From Candidatus Methanosphaera massiliense (GTDB lineage: Archaea > Methanobacteriota > Methanobacteria > Methanobacteriales > Methanobacteriaceae): 64,000 nucleotides of DNA. The notes beneath the pieces were generated by a model. The model did no database searches. It saw only the letters and a program-made list of their open reading frames with translations, and was not told the DNA's origin. Of the stretch, positions 49,745 through 59,088 are shown piece by piece. Location of the stretch: assembly GCF_028890305.1 (NCBI RefSeq), contig NZ_JARBXM010000001.1, positions 684,501 through 748,500 on the forward strand. Direction: 5' to 3'. The first letter of the stretch is position 1; the number at the start of each line of letters is the position of its first letter. A program made the position numbers and the translations under genes.

Positions 49745-50161
49745 ATGAAAAATAAATCTAAAATCATGTTTTTATTTACATTACTTGTAACAAGTCTATT
49801 AGCAATAAGTACAGTTTCTGCTGCAGGTAACAGTTACTCAGGATTTCAAAATGTTTCAAATAGTGGATTGCAAATTCCGGATGAAAATGAAACAATCAGC
49901 CAGCAGATTAACATTTTAGAAGAACTAAGAAATGATTCAGACAATGAAACATATAAAGAATATGTATATAATGAAATAAAACGTCTAAAGTTAGAACAAA
50001 TTATTTACAATAATCTGTCTGATGGTCAGGACTTCTTTAAAAATCCAAATAATCCATTTAACAGGGCTTTTAACTTAAATAATAGTTTTTCTCATATAGT
50101 TAGAGATAATAATTTTAATTATACTGGCTCTGATAATTTAAGAATCGATTCATCATATTGA
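49745..50161 (+). CDS. Small secreted protein
   Basis: A 138-residue protein with a clear signal peptide (KSKIMFLFTLLVTSLLAIS, cleavage after VSAA). The mature part of about 110 residues has N-x-S/T sequons and an acidic helical segment (SQQINILEELRNDSDNETY). AAGGA lies upstream of ATG 49745. Family not recognised. Probably a surface or secreted component. Confidence 0.6.
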   Translation: MKNKSKIMFLFTLLVTSLLAISTVSAAGNSYSGFQNVSNSGLQIPDENETISQQINILEELRNDSDNETYKEYVYNEIKRLKLEQIIYNNLSDGQDFFKNPNNPFNRAFNLNNSFSHIVRDNNFNYTGSDNLRIDSSY

Positions 50162-50335
50162 TTATTTCATAATCTTTTTTCCATATATTTTTTTATTATT
50201 TTTCTCCATTGAATATATTAAACATTTGTTAATCTTTTTTATTTTTAGTTGTAAATAATAATTCAACGTCTGTTATTATTAAACATAATTTTATATATTC
50301 TAATTTACAATATAATCATTAAGGAGGAATTAATC

Positions 50336-50551
50336 ATGAAATGTTATGTATGTGCTCAAGAAGGAAAGGACACAGAAGCAGTAGCAATATGTATAGTGTG
50401 TGGTATGGGATTATGTGAAGATCACATAGTACGCGAAGAAATTGAAATGTGGACTGGAGGATACCCATTCCCAGCAGAGAAATTAGATGTAACTTTACCT
50501 AGGATCTTATGTAAAAGATGCTACGAAGCTTTACAAGCAAGTGAAAAGTAA
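50336..50551 (+). CDS. DUF2180 family zinc-ribbon-like protein
   Basis: A 71-residue methanogen protein with four Cys pairs and a His typical of a small zinc-binding domain: MKCYVCAQEG, CIVCGMGLCEDH, and LCKRCYEAL. The family has no assigned function. AAGGAGG lies 8 nt upstream of ATG 50336. Codon use is more A-ending and core-like than the surrounding orphan genes. Confidence 0.8.
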   Translation: MKCYVCAQEGKDTEAVAICIVCGMGLCEDHIVREEIEMWTGGYPFPAEKLDVTLPRILCKRCYEALQASEK

Positions 50552-51030
50552 TCTTTTTTATCCATATATTAAAAAATTTCTATTTTTCTTTTTTAATTTT
50601 ATTTTTTTCCATTTAACCAGTATTTTATCATCAATATTGAAAATAATGTTATTTTTTTGATATAATACTAGTTAAATTAATTTTAATAATTATAAAAAAT
50701 GAACAGGGCTTGTTTTGTAATTTTTTATGTTAATCCATTGAAGTAGGTATCTGCTTCAAAGAATAAATATAATGTTATACTAATTATCCATTTATAATGA
50801 ACATTGAAACCTATTATTATATATTTCTATAACTATTTCTAATTTTTTTAAAGACTTTAGAATATTTTTATTATTTTATATTTTTACATATATTACATAT
50901 ATATCAAGTGATTAATATTTTATGTTTTAGGAAGCTAGACTAGGTGGTATTATTTTTTATTAAAATTAGTTGTGTGTTTGAAATTTGTATAAAAAAAGAA
51001 ATAAAATGGAAGAATTAGTTTTTTAGATTA
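50552..51030. other. Intergenic region
   Basis: 479 bp, AT-rich. It contains a short hairpin TTGAAG...CTTCAA (around 50737-50758) and a TATA-rich stretch at 50880-50905. No gene could be supported. A small RNA around the hairpin cannot be excluded. Confidence 0.3.
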
Positions 51031-51249
51031 TTATATATTTATCCATCCACAATATGCATCAAGTGCAAATATAATTCCGATGAGTCCTGCTATGTATGTT
51101 CCTGCTCCTCCTAGAAGCGCTGCGAGTATAATATCGATGATTAGTATAACTACAAATAGGATTATCCAGTTATTTCCTTTACCTAATAGATATTGACCTA
51201 TTCCTGGAAGGAATAATGAAATTATTGCTGCTAATATTTTGTTTTCCAT
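51031..51249 (-). CDS. Small membrane protein (TM2-like)
   Basis: A 72-residue protein, largely hydrophobic. It carries the pattern LAAIISLFLPGIGQYLLGKG followed by two membrane helices, typical of TM2-like small membrane proteins in which the first helix ends in G-x-x-Q-x-Y-L/F-G. ATG 51249 is preferred (AAGGTGA upstream) over TTG 51270. Role unknown. Confidence 0.65.
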   Translation of the reverse strand: MENKILAAIISLFLPGIGQYLLGKGNNWIILFVVILIIDIILAALLGGAGTYIAGLIGIIFALDAYCGWINI

Positions 51250-51270
51250 ATCTTTCACCTTTTTCAACAT

Positions 51271-51829
51271 TGTTTATTTAATAGGGAGTTTATCTAATAC
51301 AAGTTAATAATAATACAATATTACTAACTATTGTATATTATCATTCTTATTTTGTATGAGGTAATATATATATATGTATCTTTGTTATTTTTTTACTTTT
51401 TATAGTAAAAAGGAGTTTTTTGCTTTTCTGATGTTCTTGTTTTTTTGTTGTATTTTCTTGAAAAAAAAGCATTTTTGATTCGTTATACATAGATATTACG
51501 AAGCAAAAATACAAATAAAACCAAAAACAAAAAATCTCACCGCAAAAATACACTACTTCAACCTAAAAATCAAACACGCCATATACCCCAAACAACAACA
51601 AAAGATAATACTAGAAAACAATTTCAAGTGTAAATATGAAAAACCATACCCACACCTCAATACATGAAAAACAAAACTAATAAAAAAAATTACCTGTCCT
51701 AATCTTAACAAAATAAATCAAAAATTAATTTAATAAAAGTAGTTATTTAAATATATAAAAAATTAGATTTAAACCTAATTAAATAAAAAAAAGATTATGT
51801 AGTCAAAAGAACTACATATTCTTTATTTA
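51271..51829. other. Intergenic region with a decayed reading frame
   Basis: About 560 bp without an intact gene. The left 100 bp probably hold the promoter of the small membrane protein. The middle contains a possible transposase fragment (51494-51667). An A-rich tract follows. Confidence 0.4.
51494..51667 (+). pseudogene. Possible TnpB/IS605-type transposase N-terminal remnant
   Basis: An open stretch of 57 codons without a start, reading KIHYFNLKIKHAIYPKQQ then QKIILENNFKCKYEKPYP before TGA. The Y-P-x3-Q-x3-I/L-x3-F-x-C pattern resembles the N-terminus of TnpB-like proteins. It is A-rich on the plus strand, unlike its surroundings. Too short for a confident call. Confidence 0.3.
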
Positions 51830-53311
51830 TCATCCAGAATAATTATCACTATAATTGTTAGAGTAGTTATTATTGTTTATCTCTTGATAGTTGTTGTTTG
51901 TTTTATTTTCAATAGTACTCTGGTCTGGTACTACTTCATCCATAGAGTAACCTCCCATTAGCTCACCATTTGGACTAACTTCAATATAAGTGTTATTACG
52001 GGAGTCGGTTACTACAATTTCTGGGATTTTTGAATAGTATGTTACACTAACATATGTCCAATCAGTATTAGGATACATTTTCCGTACTAGTTGTAATGCC
52101 TGACCTGCAGTAATATTGTATTTAAAGTCTCCAGTACTATTATGTGTGATTATTGTTTTATTATAATCTGTTGATGGTATGGTTGGATCGCCACCTTTTT
52201 GGTAATCATATTTGTATTCTTTATTTGTTTTCTGGTCTGGTACTACTTCATCCACAGAGTAACCTCCCATTAGCTCACCATTTGGACTAACTTCAATATA
52301 GGTGTTATTACGGGAGTCGGTTACTACAATTTCTGGGATTTTTGAATAGTATGTTACACTAACATATGTCCAATCAGTATTAGGATACTTTTTCTGTACT
52401 AGTTGTAATGCTTGACCTGCAGTAATATTGTATTTAAAGTCTCCAGTACTATTATGTGTGATTATTGTTTTATTATAATCTGTTGATGGTATGGTTGGGT
52501 CACCGCCTTTTTGGTAATCATATTTGTATTCTTTATTTGTTTTCTGGTCTGGTACTACTTCATCCACAGAGTAACCTCCCATTAGCTCACCATTTGGACT
52601 AACTTCAATATAGGTGTTATTACGGGAGTCGGTTACTACAATTTCTGGGATTTTTGAATAGTATGTTACACTAACATATGTCCAATCAGTATTAGGATAC
52701 TTTTTCTGTACTAGTTGTAATGCTTGACCTGCAGTAATATTGTATTTAAAGTCTCCAGTACTGTTATGTGTGATTATTGTTTTATTATAATCTGTTGATG
52801 GTATGGTTGGGTCACCGCCTTTTTGGTAATCATATTTATATATATTGTTTGGTTCCTGTACATTATGTATTGATCCATTTAATACTGTTTTAACTATATT
52901 CTTATTGCCAGTTAAATTATTTGGATTTTGGTTATTTGTATTTGCAGGTAAATTGTTTGGGTTTGTGGTTATATTTTGATAGATTGTTCCTGTTTGGTTA
53001 GATTCTGCTGTGTTAATAATATTGTCGATTATATTCTGACTTTCCGATGTTATGTCTTTGTTTGAATTTTCATATTCCTTTTTTATTGGATTGTTTTGTG
53101 TTGTAGTTGTAATGATATTGTTCATAGTATTATGAGGTTTTGAAGTTATATTATTTTGATCATGTGTTATCATGCTACTTGCAGTATTTAATATGTCGCT
53201 AGGGCTATTACTACCGGGATTAGTAGTTGTTTTATTATTTTCAAAATAATATGCTGATGTAGCGCCTATAATAGCTATAATTATTAAAATTGGTATTATT
53301 TTTTTCCACAT
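51830..53311 (-). CDS. Membrane-anchored surface protein with three near-identical 104-residue PepSY-like repeats
   Basis: A 493-residue protein with one N-terminal membrane helix (KIIPILIIIAIIGATSAYYF), a low-complexity Asn/Thr linker up to about residue 157, then three tandem 104-residue units beginning YKYDYQKGGDPTIPSTDY and containing ITAGQALQLVQKKYP and IEVSPNGELMGGY. That layout (helix, then strands ending in x-G-E-L-x-G-G) resembles a PepSY domain. The third copy carries small changes (LVRKMYP, YSMDE). The C-terminus is Asn/Tyr-rich. It probably faces outside. It lies 15 bp after the transglutaminase-like gene in the same direction. Confidence 0.7.
   Translation of the reverse strand: MWKKIIPILIIIAIIGATSAYYFENNKTTTNPGSNSPSDILNTASSMITHDQNNITSKPHNTMNNIITTTTQNNPIKKEYENSNKDITSESQNIIDNIINTAESNQTGTIYQNITTNPNNLPANTNNQNPNNLTGNKNIVKTVLNGSIHNVQEPNNIYKYDYQKGGDPTIPSTDYNKTIITHNSTGDFKYNITAGQALQLVQKKYPNTDWTYVSVTYYSKIPEIVVTDSRNNTYIEVSPNGELMGGYSVDEVVPDQKTNKEYKYDYQKGGDPTIPSTDYNKTIITHNSTGDFKYNITAGQALQLVQKKYPNTDWTYVSVTYYSKIPEIVVTDSRNNTYIEVSPNGELMGGYSVDEVVPDQKTNKEYKYDYQKGGDPTIPSTDYNKTIITHNSTGDFKYNITAGQALQLVRKMYPNTDWTYVSVTYYSKIPEIVVTDSRNNTYIEVSPNGELMGGYSMDEVVPDQSTIENKTNNNYQEINNNNYSNNYSDNYSG
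51915..52840 (-). repeat. Three tandem 312-bp coding repeats
   Basis: The same 312-bp unit appears three times in frame (landmark YKYDYQKGG near 52210, 52520 and 52835). The first two in the protein are almost identical at DNA level; the third differs at several positions. Recent duplication or gene conversion is indicated. Confidence 0.9.
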
Positions 53312-53326
53312 ATTAAATCACACTCC

Positions 53327-55117
53327 TTAAAATGGTAATTCTGATAATAATTTTTGATTCCATGTTCTTATTTCATTACTAGATGTATGTCCAATAGTGT
53401 TACTATTACTTGTTGGATCTGCATCTACCCATGTATTGTTTAGGTATATTTTACACCAAACATGTCCTGTTACTTTTTTAGAATTATAGAAGTAACATTG
53501 TGCATGAGCATATCCCGCTTTTATGCCACTAGCTCTTAGTAGTGCTATTAATAAATGTGCTTGGTCACAACAATTGCCTAATTTAGTAGATAATGTTTCC
53601 AATGCACCTTTTCTTGTATTACCATAATTCTCGTAACTTATATTATTTCGTACAAAGAGGAATAATGCGTTGGCTTTAGAATATAATGAAGTGCAATTAT
53701 TTGTTAGTTTTCTTGCTAAATTAATTATTATTGAACTATTGGACTGACAATTTTTTGAAGGTAATAAGTAGGGGTCTGTGGTGTTTACTTGAGGTTTTGA
53801 ATATGTACTTTCATTGTATGCAGTGTAATTTGGTAATCTGTTGTTATTATATTCAAAAGCTAATGCTCTTGAATACCCATCTATTGTTGAATTTAAACTT
53901 AGCTGTCCTAATGATGTGTTAATATAACCAGGTACAACACCATTATTTGCAATAGATTGAGTGATTGTTTTTGCTAATTTTAGGTATTCCTCTTTATATA
54001 TTTTTCCAGCAGTTATATTTTCTTTTATGATACTTTCTGGTTGAAAGTTTCCCTCAGATAAAGAACTGTTGGATATTAATGATTGACACATTAAGTATAA
54101 AAAGTCATACATTGTAACGTCATTATTATTTATCACTACATATTTTGGCAGTGTTTTAAATTTATCATGATATTTTTTCACACGATTAGCTGCTTCTATT
54201 ATCTGTGCTGTTGTATAATTATGAACTGTTGTATTAATTATTCTTATTTTAACATTGCTTTCATTATAATTGAAGAACGTGTTTTCTCCATAGATTATAG
54301 TTACGTTATGTGTACCTATACTTTGAGTAGGCGTAAAATTATAATTAATGATTCCTGTTGTAGTATTAAGATTGGCTATGGTTTTTCCATCAATTTTTAA
54401 TGCTAATTTACCCGTATATACTTTTTGATTATTTTGGTCACATATAGTGGCATTAATATAACTCATTGTATTTCTTTGAGCAAAGGTTAAATAACTTGTT
54501 TTTATTGTTGTGTTCAATCGATATAATGTTAATGTACTATTTTTGGATAATGAGTTAGTATTACTTGTTTCCCCCACTACTAGTGTTAAATTATATTTTT
54601 TCGCACTCCATTGAGGTACTTTAAAATTATATAGCACTGTTCCATTAGTCACGTTTAAATGTGCCTGTGTTTTTCCATTAACTTTAAATGCTACTTTTGC
54701 TGATGTTACTGGGGTATTATTTGTTGTTTTAACAGTTGCATTAATAATTATTGTTTTACCCGCGTATGCAGTATAATCCTTTAAATTTATAGTAATATTT
54801 GATTTGTTATTATTATTTTGATTACTTACTTTTCTTGGATAATCTGTTATACTTTTGTTTTCATCAATATCCGTAATATTATCTATAACATCTATAGAAT
54901 CATCATAAAAGTAATTATTGTCTATTTCTGTATTATTCTGTATTTCTTTAGAGTTACTTGTATATTCTTCATTAAATCCGTTTTCAAGTGAATTATGCGG
55001 TTCTATGTAATTATTATTAGCAGTAATTGTTGAATTATTATTTATGTCAGTTGCATTAACTGATACTATTGTTAATATAATTACTATGAAGAATAGAAGT
55101 ATTTTATTATATTTCAT
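53327..55117 (-). CDS. Surface transglutaminase-like protein with Ig-like and pseudomurein-binding-like segments
   Basis: A 596-residue secreted protein. The signal peptide is ILLFFIVIILTIVSVNA. Residues about 110-290 form two Ig-like repeats (ITINLKDYTAYAGKTI and matching strands). Residues about 300-440 contain segments like pseudomurein-binding repeats (AANRVKKYHDKFKTLPKYV ... MYDFLYLM). The C-terminus is a transglutaminase-like domain with a Cys-His-Asp triad: LGNCCDQAH, GHVWCKIY, WVDADPTS. This is the architecture of pseudomurein-acting or cell-wall-remodelling cysteine proteases of Methanobacteriales; the precise reaction is inferred. It starts at ATG 55117 and heads a pair with the PepSY-repeat protein. 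Confidence 0.75.
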   Translation of the reverse strand: MKYNKILLFFIVIILTIVSVNATDINNNSTITANNNYIEPHNSLENGFNEEYTSNSKEIQNNTEIDNNYFYDDSIDVIDNITDIDENKSITDYPRKVSNQNNNNKSNITINLKDYTAYAGKTIIINATVKTTNNTPVTSAKVAFKVNGKTQAHLNVTNGTVLYNFKVPQWSAKKYNLTLVVGETSNTNSLSKNSTLTLYRLNTTIKTSYLTFAQRNTMSYINATICDQNNQKVYTGKLALKIDGKTIANLNTTTGIINYNFTPTQSIGTHNVTIIYGENTFFNYNESNVKIRIINTTVHNYTTAQIIEAANRVKKYHDKFKTLPKYVVINNNDVTMYDFLYLMCQSLISNSSLSEGNFQPESIIKENITAGKIYKEEYLKLAKTITQSIANNGVVPGYINTSLGQLSLNSTIDGYSRALAFEYNNNRLPNYTAYNESTYSKPQVNTTDPYLLPSKNCQSNSSIIINLARKLTNNCTSLYSKANALFLFVRNNISYENYGNTRKGALETLSTKLGNCCDQAHLLIALLRASGIKAGYAHAQCYFYNSKKVTGHVWCKIYLNNTWVDADPTSNSNTIGHTSSNEIRTWNQKLLSELPF

Positions 55118-56172
55118 CTTAATTCCTCATATAATATATTTTAAGTAATAATAAATTAAAATAATATCAAGTTGTGTTAATTAAAGTCTCTGATATTGAT
55201 TTTATGGATATTTTAGTGTTTTTAACTAAAATATCTATGTAATAATATGTTTTTCTTTTATATATACTCTTTTATATAAGTTATACTTTAAATCAATATT
55301 TTTTTCTGGATTAAAGACATATTAAAATATAAGAGTGTTATATTTTTGAATTTTAATCTATTATATGTATTTTTATAAAAATAGTTATTTAATAAAATAA
55401 GGGTATTTTGGGTTGGAGGAAAATTTACTGAATTATTTTAGGTAACTGTCTTCTTTTTTGATTTTTAGTTTCTTTGAATATTTCTGTTATGTATATTATT
55501 TTTGTGAATGTCATGAATACTGTTGTTCTAATTTCTAGGATTTTTGAGAAGACAAGTAAATTCTCATCTTTTAATAAATTTTATAGGCTTTAGACTTGGA
55601 TAATTGGTATTACATGGATATTTTTTAATGTATTTCTCTTTGTATATCATTAACTTTCTTATAATGGTGTTACCTCTAGTTTTTGTTCATGTTTTCAAAG
55701 GAGCTATTAGTCAGAAATTAATAAATAGGACGATGATAAAATTTTTAATACCAATAATATGTGGACATGATGATTTATAATTACAGGATTTTATCTGATA
55801 AGTTCCACAAAAACATCAACAAAAAAAACATTCACTAATCTAAAACGACCAATAATTTTTCATGGCTTTTAGACCAATTAAACTTATATAAAAAAATAGA
55901 CTTCATATAAAGTCAATTTTTATCAATCCTCAATAAAGTATATCAATAAAGTATAAAAAAAGGGATGGTTAACTGGTTTTTAAGGTTTATTTTATTTATT
56001 TAATAGAAATCTCGTGTTTATTGTTTTATTTGTTTATTAAATATTTATTTTTTAGATATTTATATATATATAACTTTAAATAAAATATTAAGTAAGTTTT
56101 AGTTTAATTTAATTTTTTTTAATTAATTTAATTTAAAACGTTATATTTAAAGGAATATGAGGCGATTTTTTC
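55118..56172. other. Gene-poor region with degenerate gene remnants
   Basis: About 1050 bp without an intact gene. It has an AT-rich promoter-like left end, a hairpin at about 55215-55235 (TTTTAGTGTTTTTAACTAAAA), the remnant of a membrane-protein gene at 55472-55575, and unrecognised low-complexity DNA up to the truncated adhesin gene. Confidence 0.5.
55472..55575 (-). pseudogene. Internally deleted remnant of a copy of the 59089-60042 membrane-protein gene
   Basis: Bases 55472-55536 closely match the 3' end of the gene at 59089-60042 (for example TGTATATTATTTTTGTGAAT is shared). Bases 55538-55570 match the sequence just upstream of that gene's start (ACAAGTAAATTCTC shared). About 900 bp between are missing. 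The simplest reading is a duplicated gene that lost nearly all its coding sequence. Confidence 0.75.
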
Positions 56173-56502
56173 ATGAAATATCAGTGGAAATTATTTTGTT
56201 TTCTTTTGATTTTAATATTAACTATCACTGCTGTATCTGCTGTAAATACAGATGATTTATCAGAACATAATTGAACTGATTCCAATATAAATCACATAAA
56301 AAGCACAGATACAAATGTTAATATATCTATTAAACAACAAAACAATCAAAAAACAGATTACAAACAATCTGTAAAAAAAGTATCAAACAAAAAACATACT
56401 GAAACTAGAACAAGAGGAAATAAATCAGTTAAAACAACATCTCAGAATAATACTATTCAAATAAAGGATTATTTCTGTAAACAGAAGGATAAAAGGAGTT
56501 AA
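56173..56502 (+). pseudogene. Truncated adhesin-like protein with internal TGA
   Basis: A frame of 109 codons begins with a signal peptide (MKYQWKLFCFLLILILTI) and N/D-rich sequence, is broken by TGA at 56272-56274 (codon 34), and continues in frame with Lys/Asn/Thr-rich sequence to TAA. The N-terminal layout matches the adhesin-like gene at 61841, but the beta-helix part is absent. It is most likely a decayed adhesin. A GAGGCGAT lies upstream of the ATG. Confidence 0.65.
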
Positions 56503-56507
56503 ATATT

Positions 56508-57116
56508 ATGATATCTGAAAGAAAAAGTGAATTTATTGTATTTACTTTAACACTTTTTCCTCTTATTTTCTATACTTTTTTAGTATATTATGTAGAGGAC
56601 ATGTTAAATATTGGTATTAATCTGTTAATGTTTTCTGTCGTATGGATGTCTTCATGTTATATTTTAAGGGATAAAATTCCTATAGTTAAAAAAACAGTGG
56701 AAATTAACAAGTTATATTCTGATAAGCTAAAACCATTGAAATCATATAAAATATTTATAATTGTAATGGCAGTAGTATTTGCAGTTTATTATAATCTCTT
56801 AAATAAAGATATTTTTTGGATTCCTCTGTGTGGTTTGGGATTGATTTATTTGGAAGATTATAAAAAAGGGTTGAAAATTTTCTTTATTGATGTTTTTTTC
56901 AAAATAGTTGAATATATAGTATATGTTATAATTATCTTTTATAATTATAATACCCTATTAGAAATATTACTTTTTATTTTATTTGGTATTGAATGCATAT
57001 ATTTAGCTTTATGGTTTAATGAAACAGCATTATTATATTATACAAGATTTAATTCAGAATCATCAGGGGATAAAACTAATATCAAGGAGAGAGAAGATAA
57101 ATTAGGAAACATGTAA
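56508..57116 (+). CDS. Hypothetical multi-pass membrane protein
   Basis: A 202-residue protein with about six hydrophobic segments and the charged opening MISERKSEFIVF. There is a recognisable motif GLIYLEDYKKGLKIFFIDV between helices. No known family. It sits directly after the truncated adhesin, with AGGAG upstream of ATG 56508. Two broken relatives follow immediately (57355-57450 and 57447-58052). Confidence 0.55.
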   Translation: MISERKSEFIVFTLTLFPLIFYTFLVYYVEDMLNIGINLLMFSVVWMSSCYILRDKIPIVKKTVEINKLYSDKLKPLKSYKIFIIVMAVVFAVYYNLLNKDIFWIPLCGLGLIYLEDYKKGLKIFFIDVFFKIVEYIVYVIIIFYNYNTLLEILLFILFGIECIYLALWFNETALLYYTRFNSESSGDKTNIKEREDKLGNM

Positions 57117-57354
57117 CTGGTATAGAATAGAAGGTATAATCTAGGTTGAAAATATGTAATTACAAAAGATGATGGTATAAAAGGAGTTATAACTGTCAAA
57201 GTCAGGAATAATTTTTCTTTTGATAAATCGAATGTAACATTTGAGGAATATAATGGTGAGGGTTATTTAATGCCAGAAGATGAAGTTAATAAATATCTTC
57301 CTGATAATGATTTAACAGGATATTGGTTGAATTTATTTAAATTGGAGTTATATT
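57117..57354. other. Region of broken frames
   Basis: No intact gene. An open stretch of 71 codons without a start (57150-57365) reads KGVITVKVRNNFSFDKSNV and DLTGYWLNLF; I do not recognise it. It may be the tail of a decayed gene or part of the neighbouring relics. Confidence 0.35.
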
Positions 57355-57450
57355 ATGACATTTGAAAGGAAAAGTAGTTTTATAATGTTTAATTTATTAT
57401 ATGTGAATTCTACTTCCTATTGGGATTATTATTTAGGTGGTATATTATGA
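57355..57450 (+). pseudogene. Truncated N-terminus of a 56508-type membrane protein
   Basis: A 31-residue frame MTFERKSSFIMFNLLY ends at TGA. It matches the first 20 residues of the gene at 56508 (ERKSEFIVFTL versus ERKSSFIMFNL), with GGAG upstream. The stop overlaps the start of the next broken gene (ATGA). Confidence 0.5.
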
Positions 57451-58052
57451 AATTTAATTATAATTATAGAATTCATATGGGTATTTTTTTTAGTTTATTA
57501 TCTTTATTTCAATTTGTGTATTTTATAAAATATTTAGATAACTCTTTATTTTATTTGAATAATAGTATTGAATCTTTAATAATTGTGGGTGTAATTTGTT
57601 TAATATGGTTATATCTCTCATATGATGTGTTATTATTGATTTAGAAATCGTTTATAATATTAGATGATGAGGAAATAAATTCTAATAAATATAATGATAC
57701 TATAGGAGTAATTTTATTTATTATAACTCCTTTTGTATTATTTTTAGTTGCATTATCTTTATTGTATTATATTTTAACTATATATCATGCATTTTATATT
57801 TTATTATTACCTTTCTCAGGTCTTTATTTATTATGTTATAAAAAGTATAAATTAGGTTTAAAAGTAGTATTTATCGGATGGATTATTAGATTATTTGAAT
57901 ATTTCTTAATTCTTTATATTGGTACGGTATCTCAAAATGTAATTGTTTGTTTAAATTATCTTTTTATATTGTTAATATTGATTTTAGGCGTATTGTTTAA
58001 TTTCATCAATAACATTAGGATATATAAGAGAAATTATAATTTTAATAAATAA
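57447..58052 (+). pseudogene. Membrane protein gene interrupted by an in-frame TAG
   Basis: From ATG 57447 (GGTGG 7 nt upstream) a frame of 201 codons runs to TAA at the end, broken only by TAG at 57642-57644. The second half carries GLYLLCYKKYKLGLKVVF, which matches GLIYLEDYKKGLKIFFID of the gene at 56508. It is therefore a paralogue. Two fragments would each be too small to replace it. Likely a pseudogene; readthrough cannot be excluded. Confidence 0.6.
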
Positions 58053-58126
58053 TAAATAACCCGAGAAAAGAAAATAACGGATATACTATTGAAATATTAA
58101 CCTTTACCTTATTTTTGATTTTTTAA

Positions 58127-58825
58127 CTACCAGTACCATTTTTTCATAAACATTACGAATATTGTTAAGTAAATCAATGAGTAATAGATAACTATTTTTT
58201 CATAATCTTTTAGTTTTCTAAGATCAAGGCCTGTAATTTTGTATATCATGTTACCTGTTGACTTGGGAAATAAAACTATTGTCACTATCACTAATAAGAT
58301 AAGATTTATTAAAGTTAATGATGAGTTAAATATCATAGTATAGTTTAAAGTATATTGATATGGATAGGAGTAATGTAAATAGTAGAATATTACTAATGGA
58401 ATTATAAGTATTAGATTATTATCAGTGATTGCAACGTAATAATCATAATTATTTAATTGTGGTGTGTTGTTTTCTACTATTTTCTTATTTAATGATGATG
58501 ATCTTAGAATTAGCATTATGCTGGTATATCCAAGTACTATAAATGTTTTACTAAATACTTCTGGATTAATAATTAATAGGTATATCATGACTAATATTGT
58601 TATTAAGCTCATTACTTCTGCACGTGGACGTCCATTTAATAAAATTTTTTTACCAGTAATTCTATAGAAGATATCTATTCCTTCGTGTTTAGCTTTATTA
58701 TCTACATATTTTAGAGGACGAAATGGTATTCTTAAGAATGCTATATAACAGCAATACGTAATAAAGTAAGCAATTATAATAAATTCTAAAGCATAATTTT
58801 GCAGGTTTAATATTTCAGGATCCAT
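58127..58825 (-). CDS. Hypothetical multi-pass membrane protein
   Basis: A 232-residue protein with about six transmembrane helices and an intracellular loop FRPLKYVDNKAKHEGIDIF. No recognised motif or family. GGGGAGAG lies 8 nt upstream of ATG 58825. It is convergent with the decayed gene region to its left. Confidence 0.55.
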   Translation of the reverse strand: MDPEILNLQNYALEFIIIAYFITYCCYIAFLRIPFRPLKYVDNKAKHEGIDIFYRITGKKILLNGRPRAEVMSLITILVMIYLLIINPEVFSKTFIVLGYTSIMLILRSSSLNKKIVENNTPQLNNYDYYVAITDNNLILIIPLVIFYYLHYSYPYQYTLNYTMIFNSSLTLINLILLVIVTIVLFPKSTGNMIYKITGLDLRKLKDYEKIVIYYSLIYLTIFVMFMKKWYW

Positions 58826-58970
58826 TATTTTTCTCTCCCCTTTTTAAGTTAATTTTATTCTCGTGTTCTAGTTTAAAAAATGTTATTATAGTTAAATTTA
58901 TCTTTATTATTATTTATATATTTAAACTAAAACTAGTTAATAAAAAAACAAACAAAAGGAGGAGGTAGAA

Positions 58971-59009
58971 TTGAAGCTATTCAATAATATAATGTTACAA
59001 GGGGCTTGA
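58971..59009 (+). CDS. Micro-ORF with a very strong ribosome-binding site (or decayed gene start)
   Basis: AAAGGAGGAGG lies 5 nt before TTG 58971, which opens a 12-codon frame (KLFNNIMLQGA) ending at TGA. A TATA-like TATTTATATATTTAAA lies about 45 bp upstream. The strong signal suggests translation, but the peptide is tiny. It may be a leader peptide or the remains of a longer gene. Confidence 0.3.
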   Translation: MKLFNNIMLQGA

Positions 59010-59088
59010 CATGAAACAAGTATAATACAATGTAGTGTAAATGTATCATAAATTAGAATAAATTTACTAACACCAACGGTGTGAATGA

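Noticed and set aside
51915-52840. 312-bp repeats as a mobile element
   Set aside because: They are coding units within one frame, without terminal inverted repeats or transposase.
55780-55920. A-rich tract as a second transposase remnant
   Set aside because: Short frames translate to Lys/Thr/Asn-rich sequence without recognisable motif; no support beyond composition.
57642-57644. TAG as a pyrrolysine codon
   Set aside because: No pyl genes or supporting element are visible, the product is not a methylamine methyltransferase, and broken paralogues lie beside it; decay is simpler.
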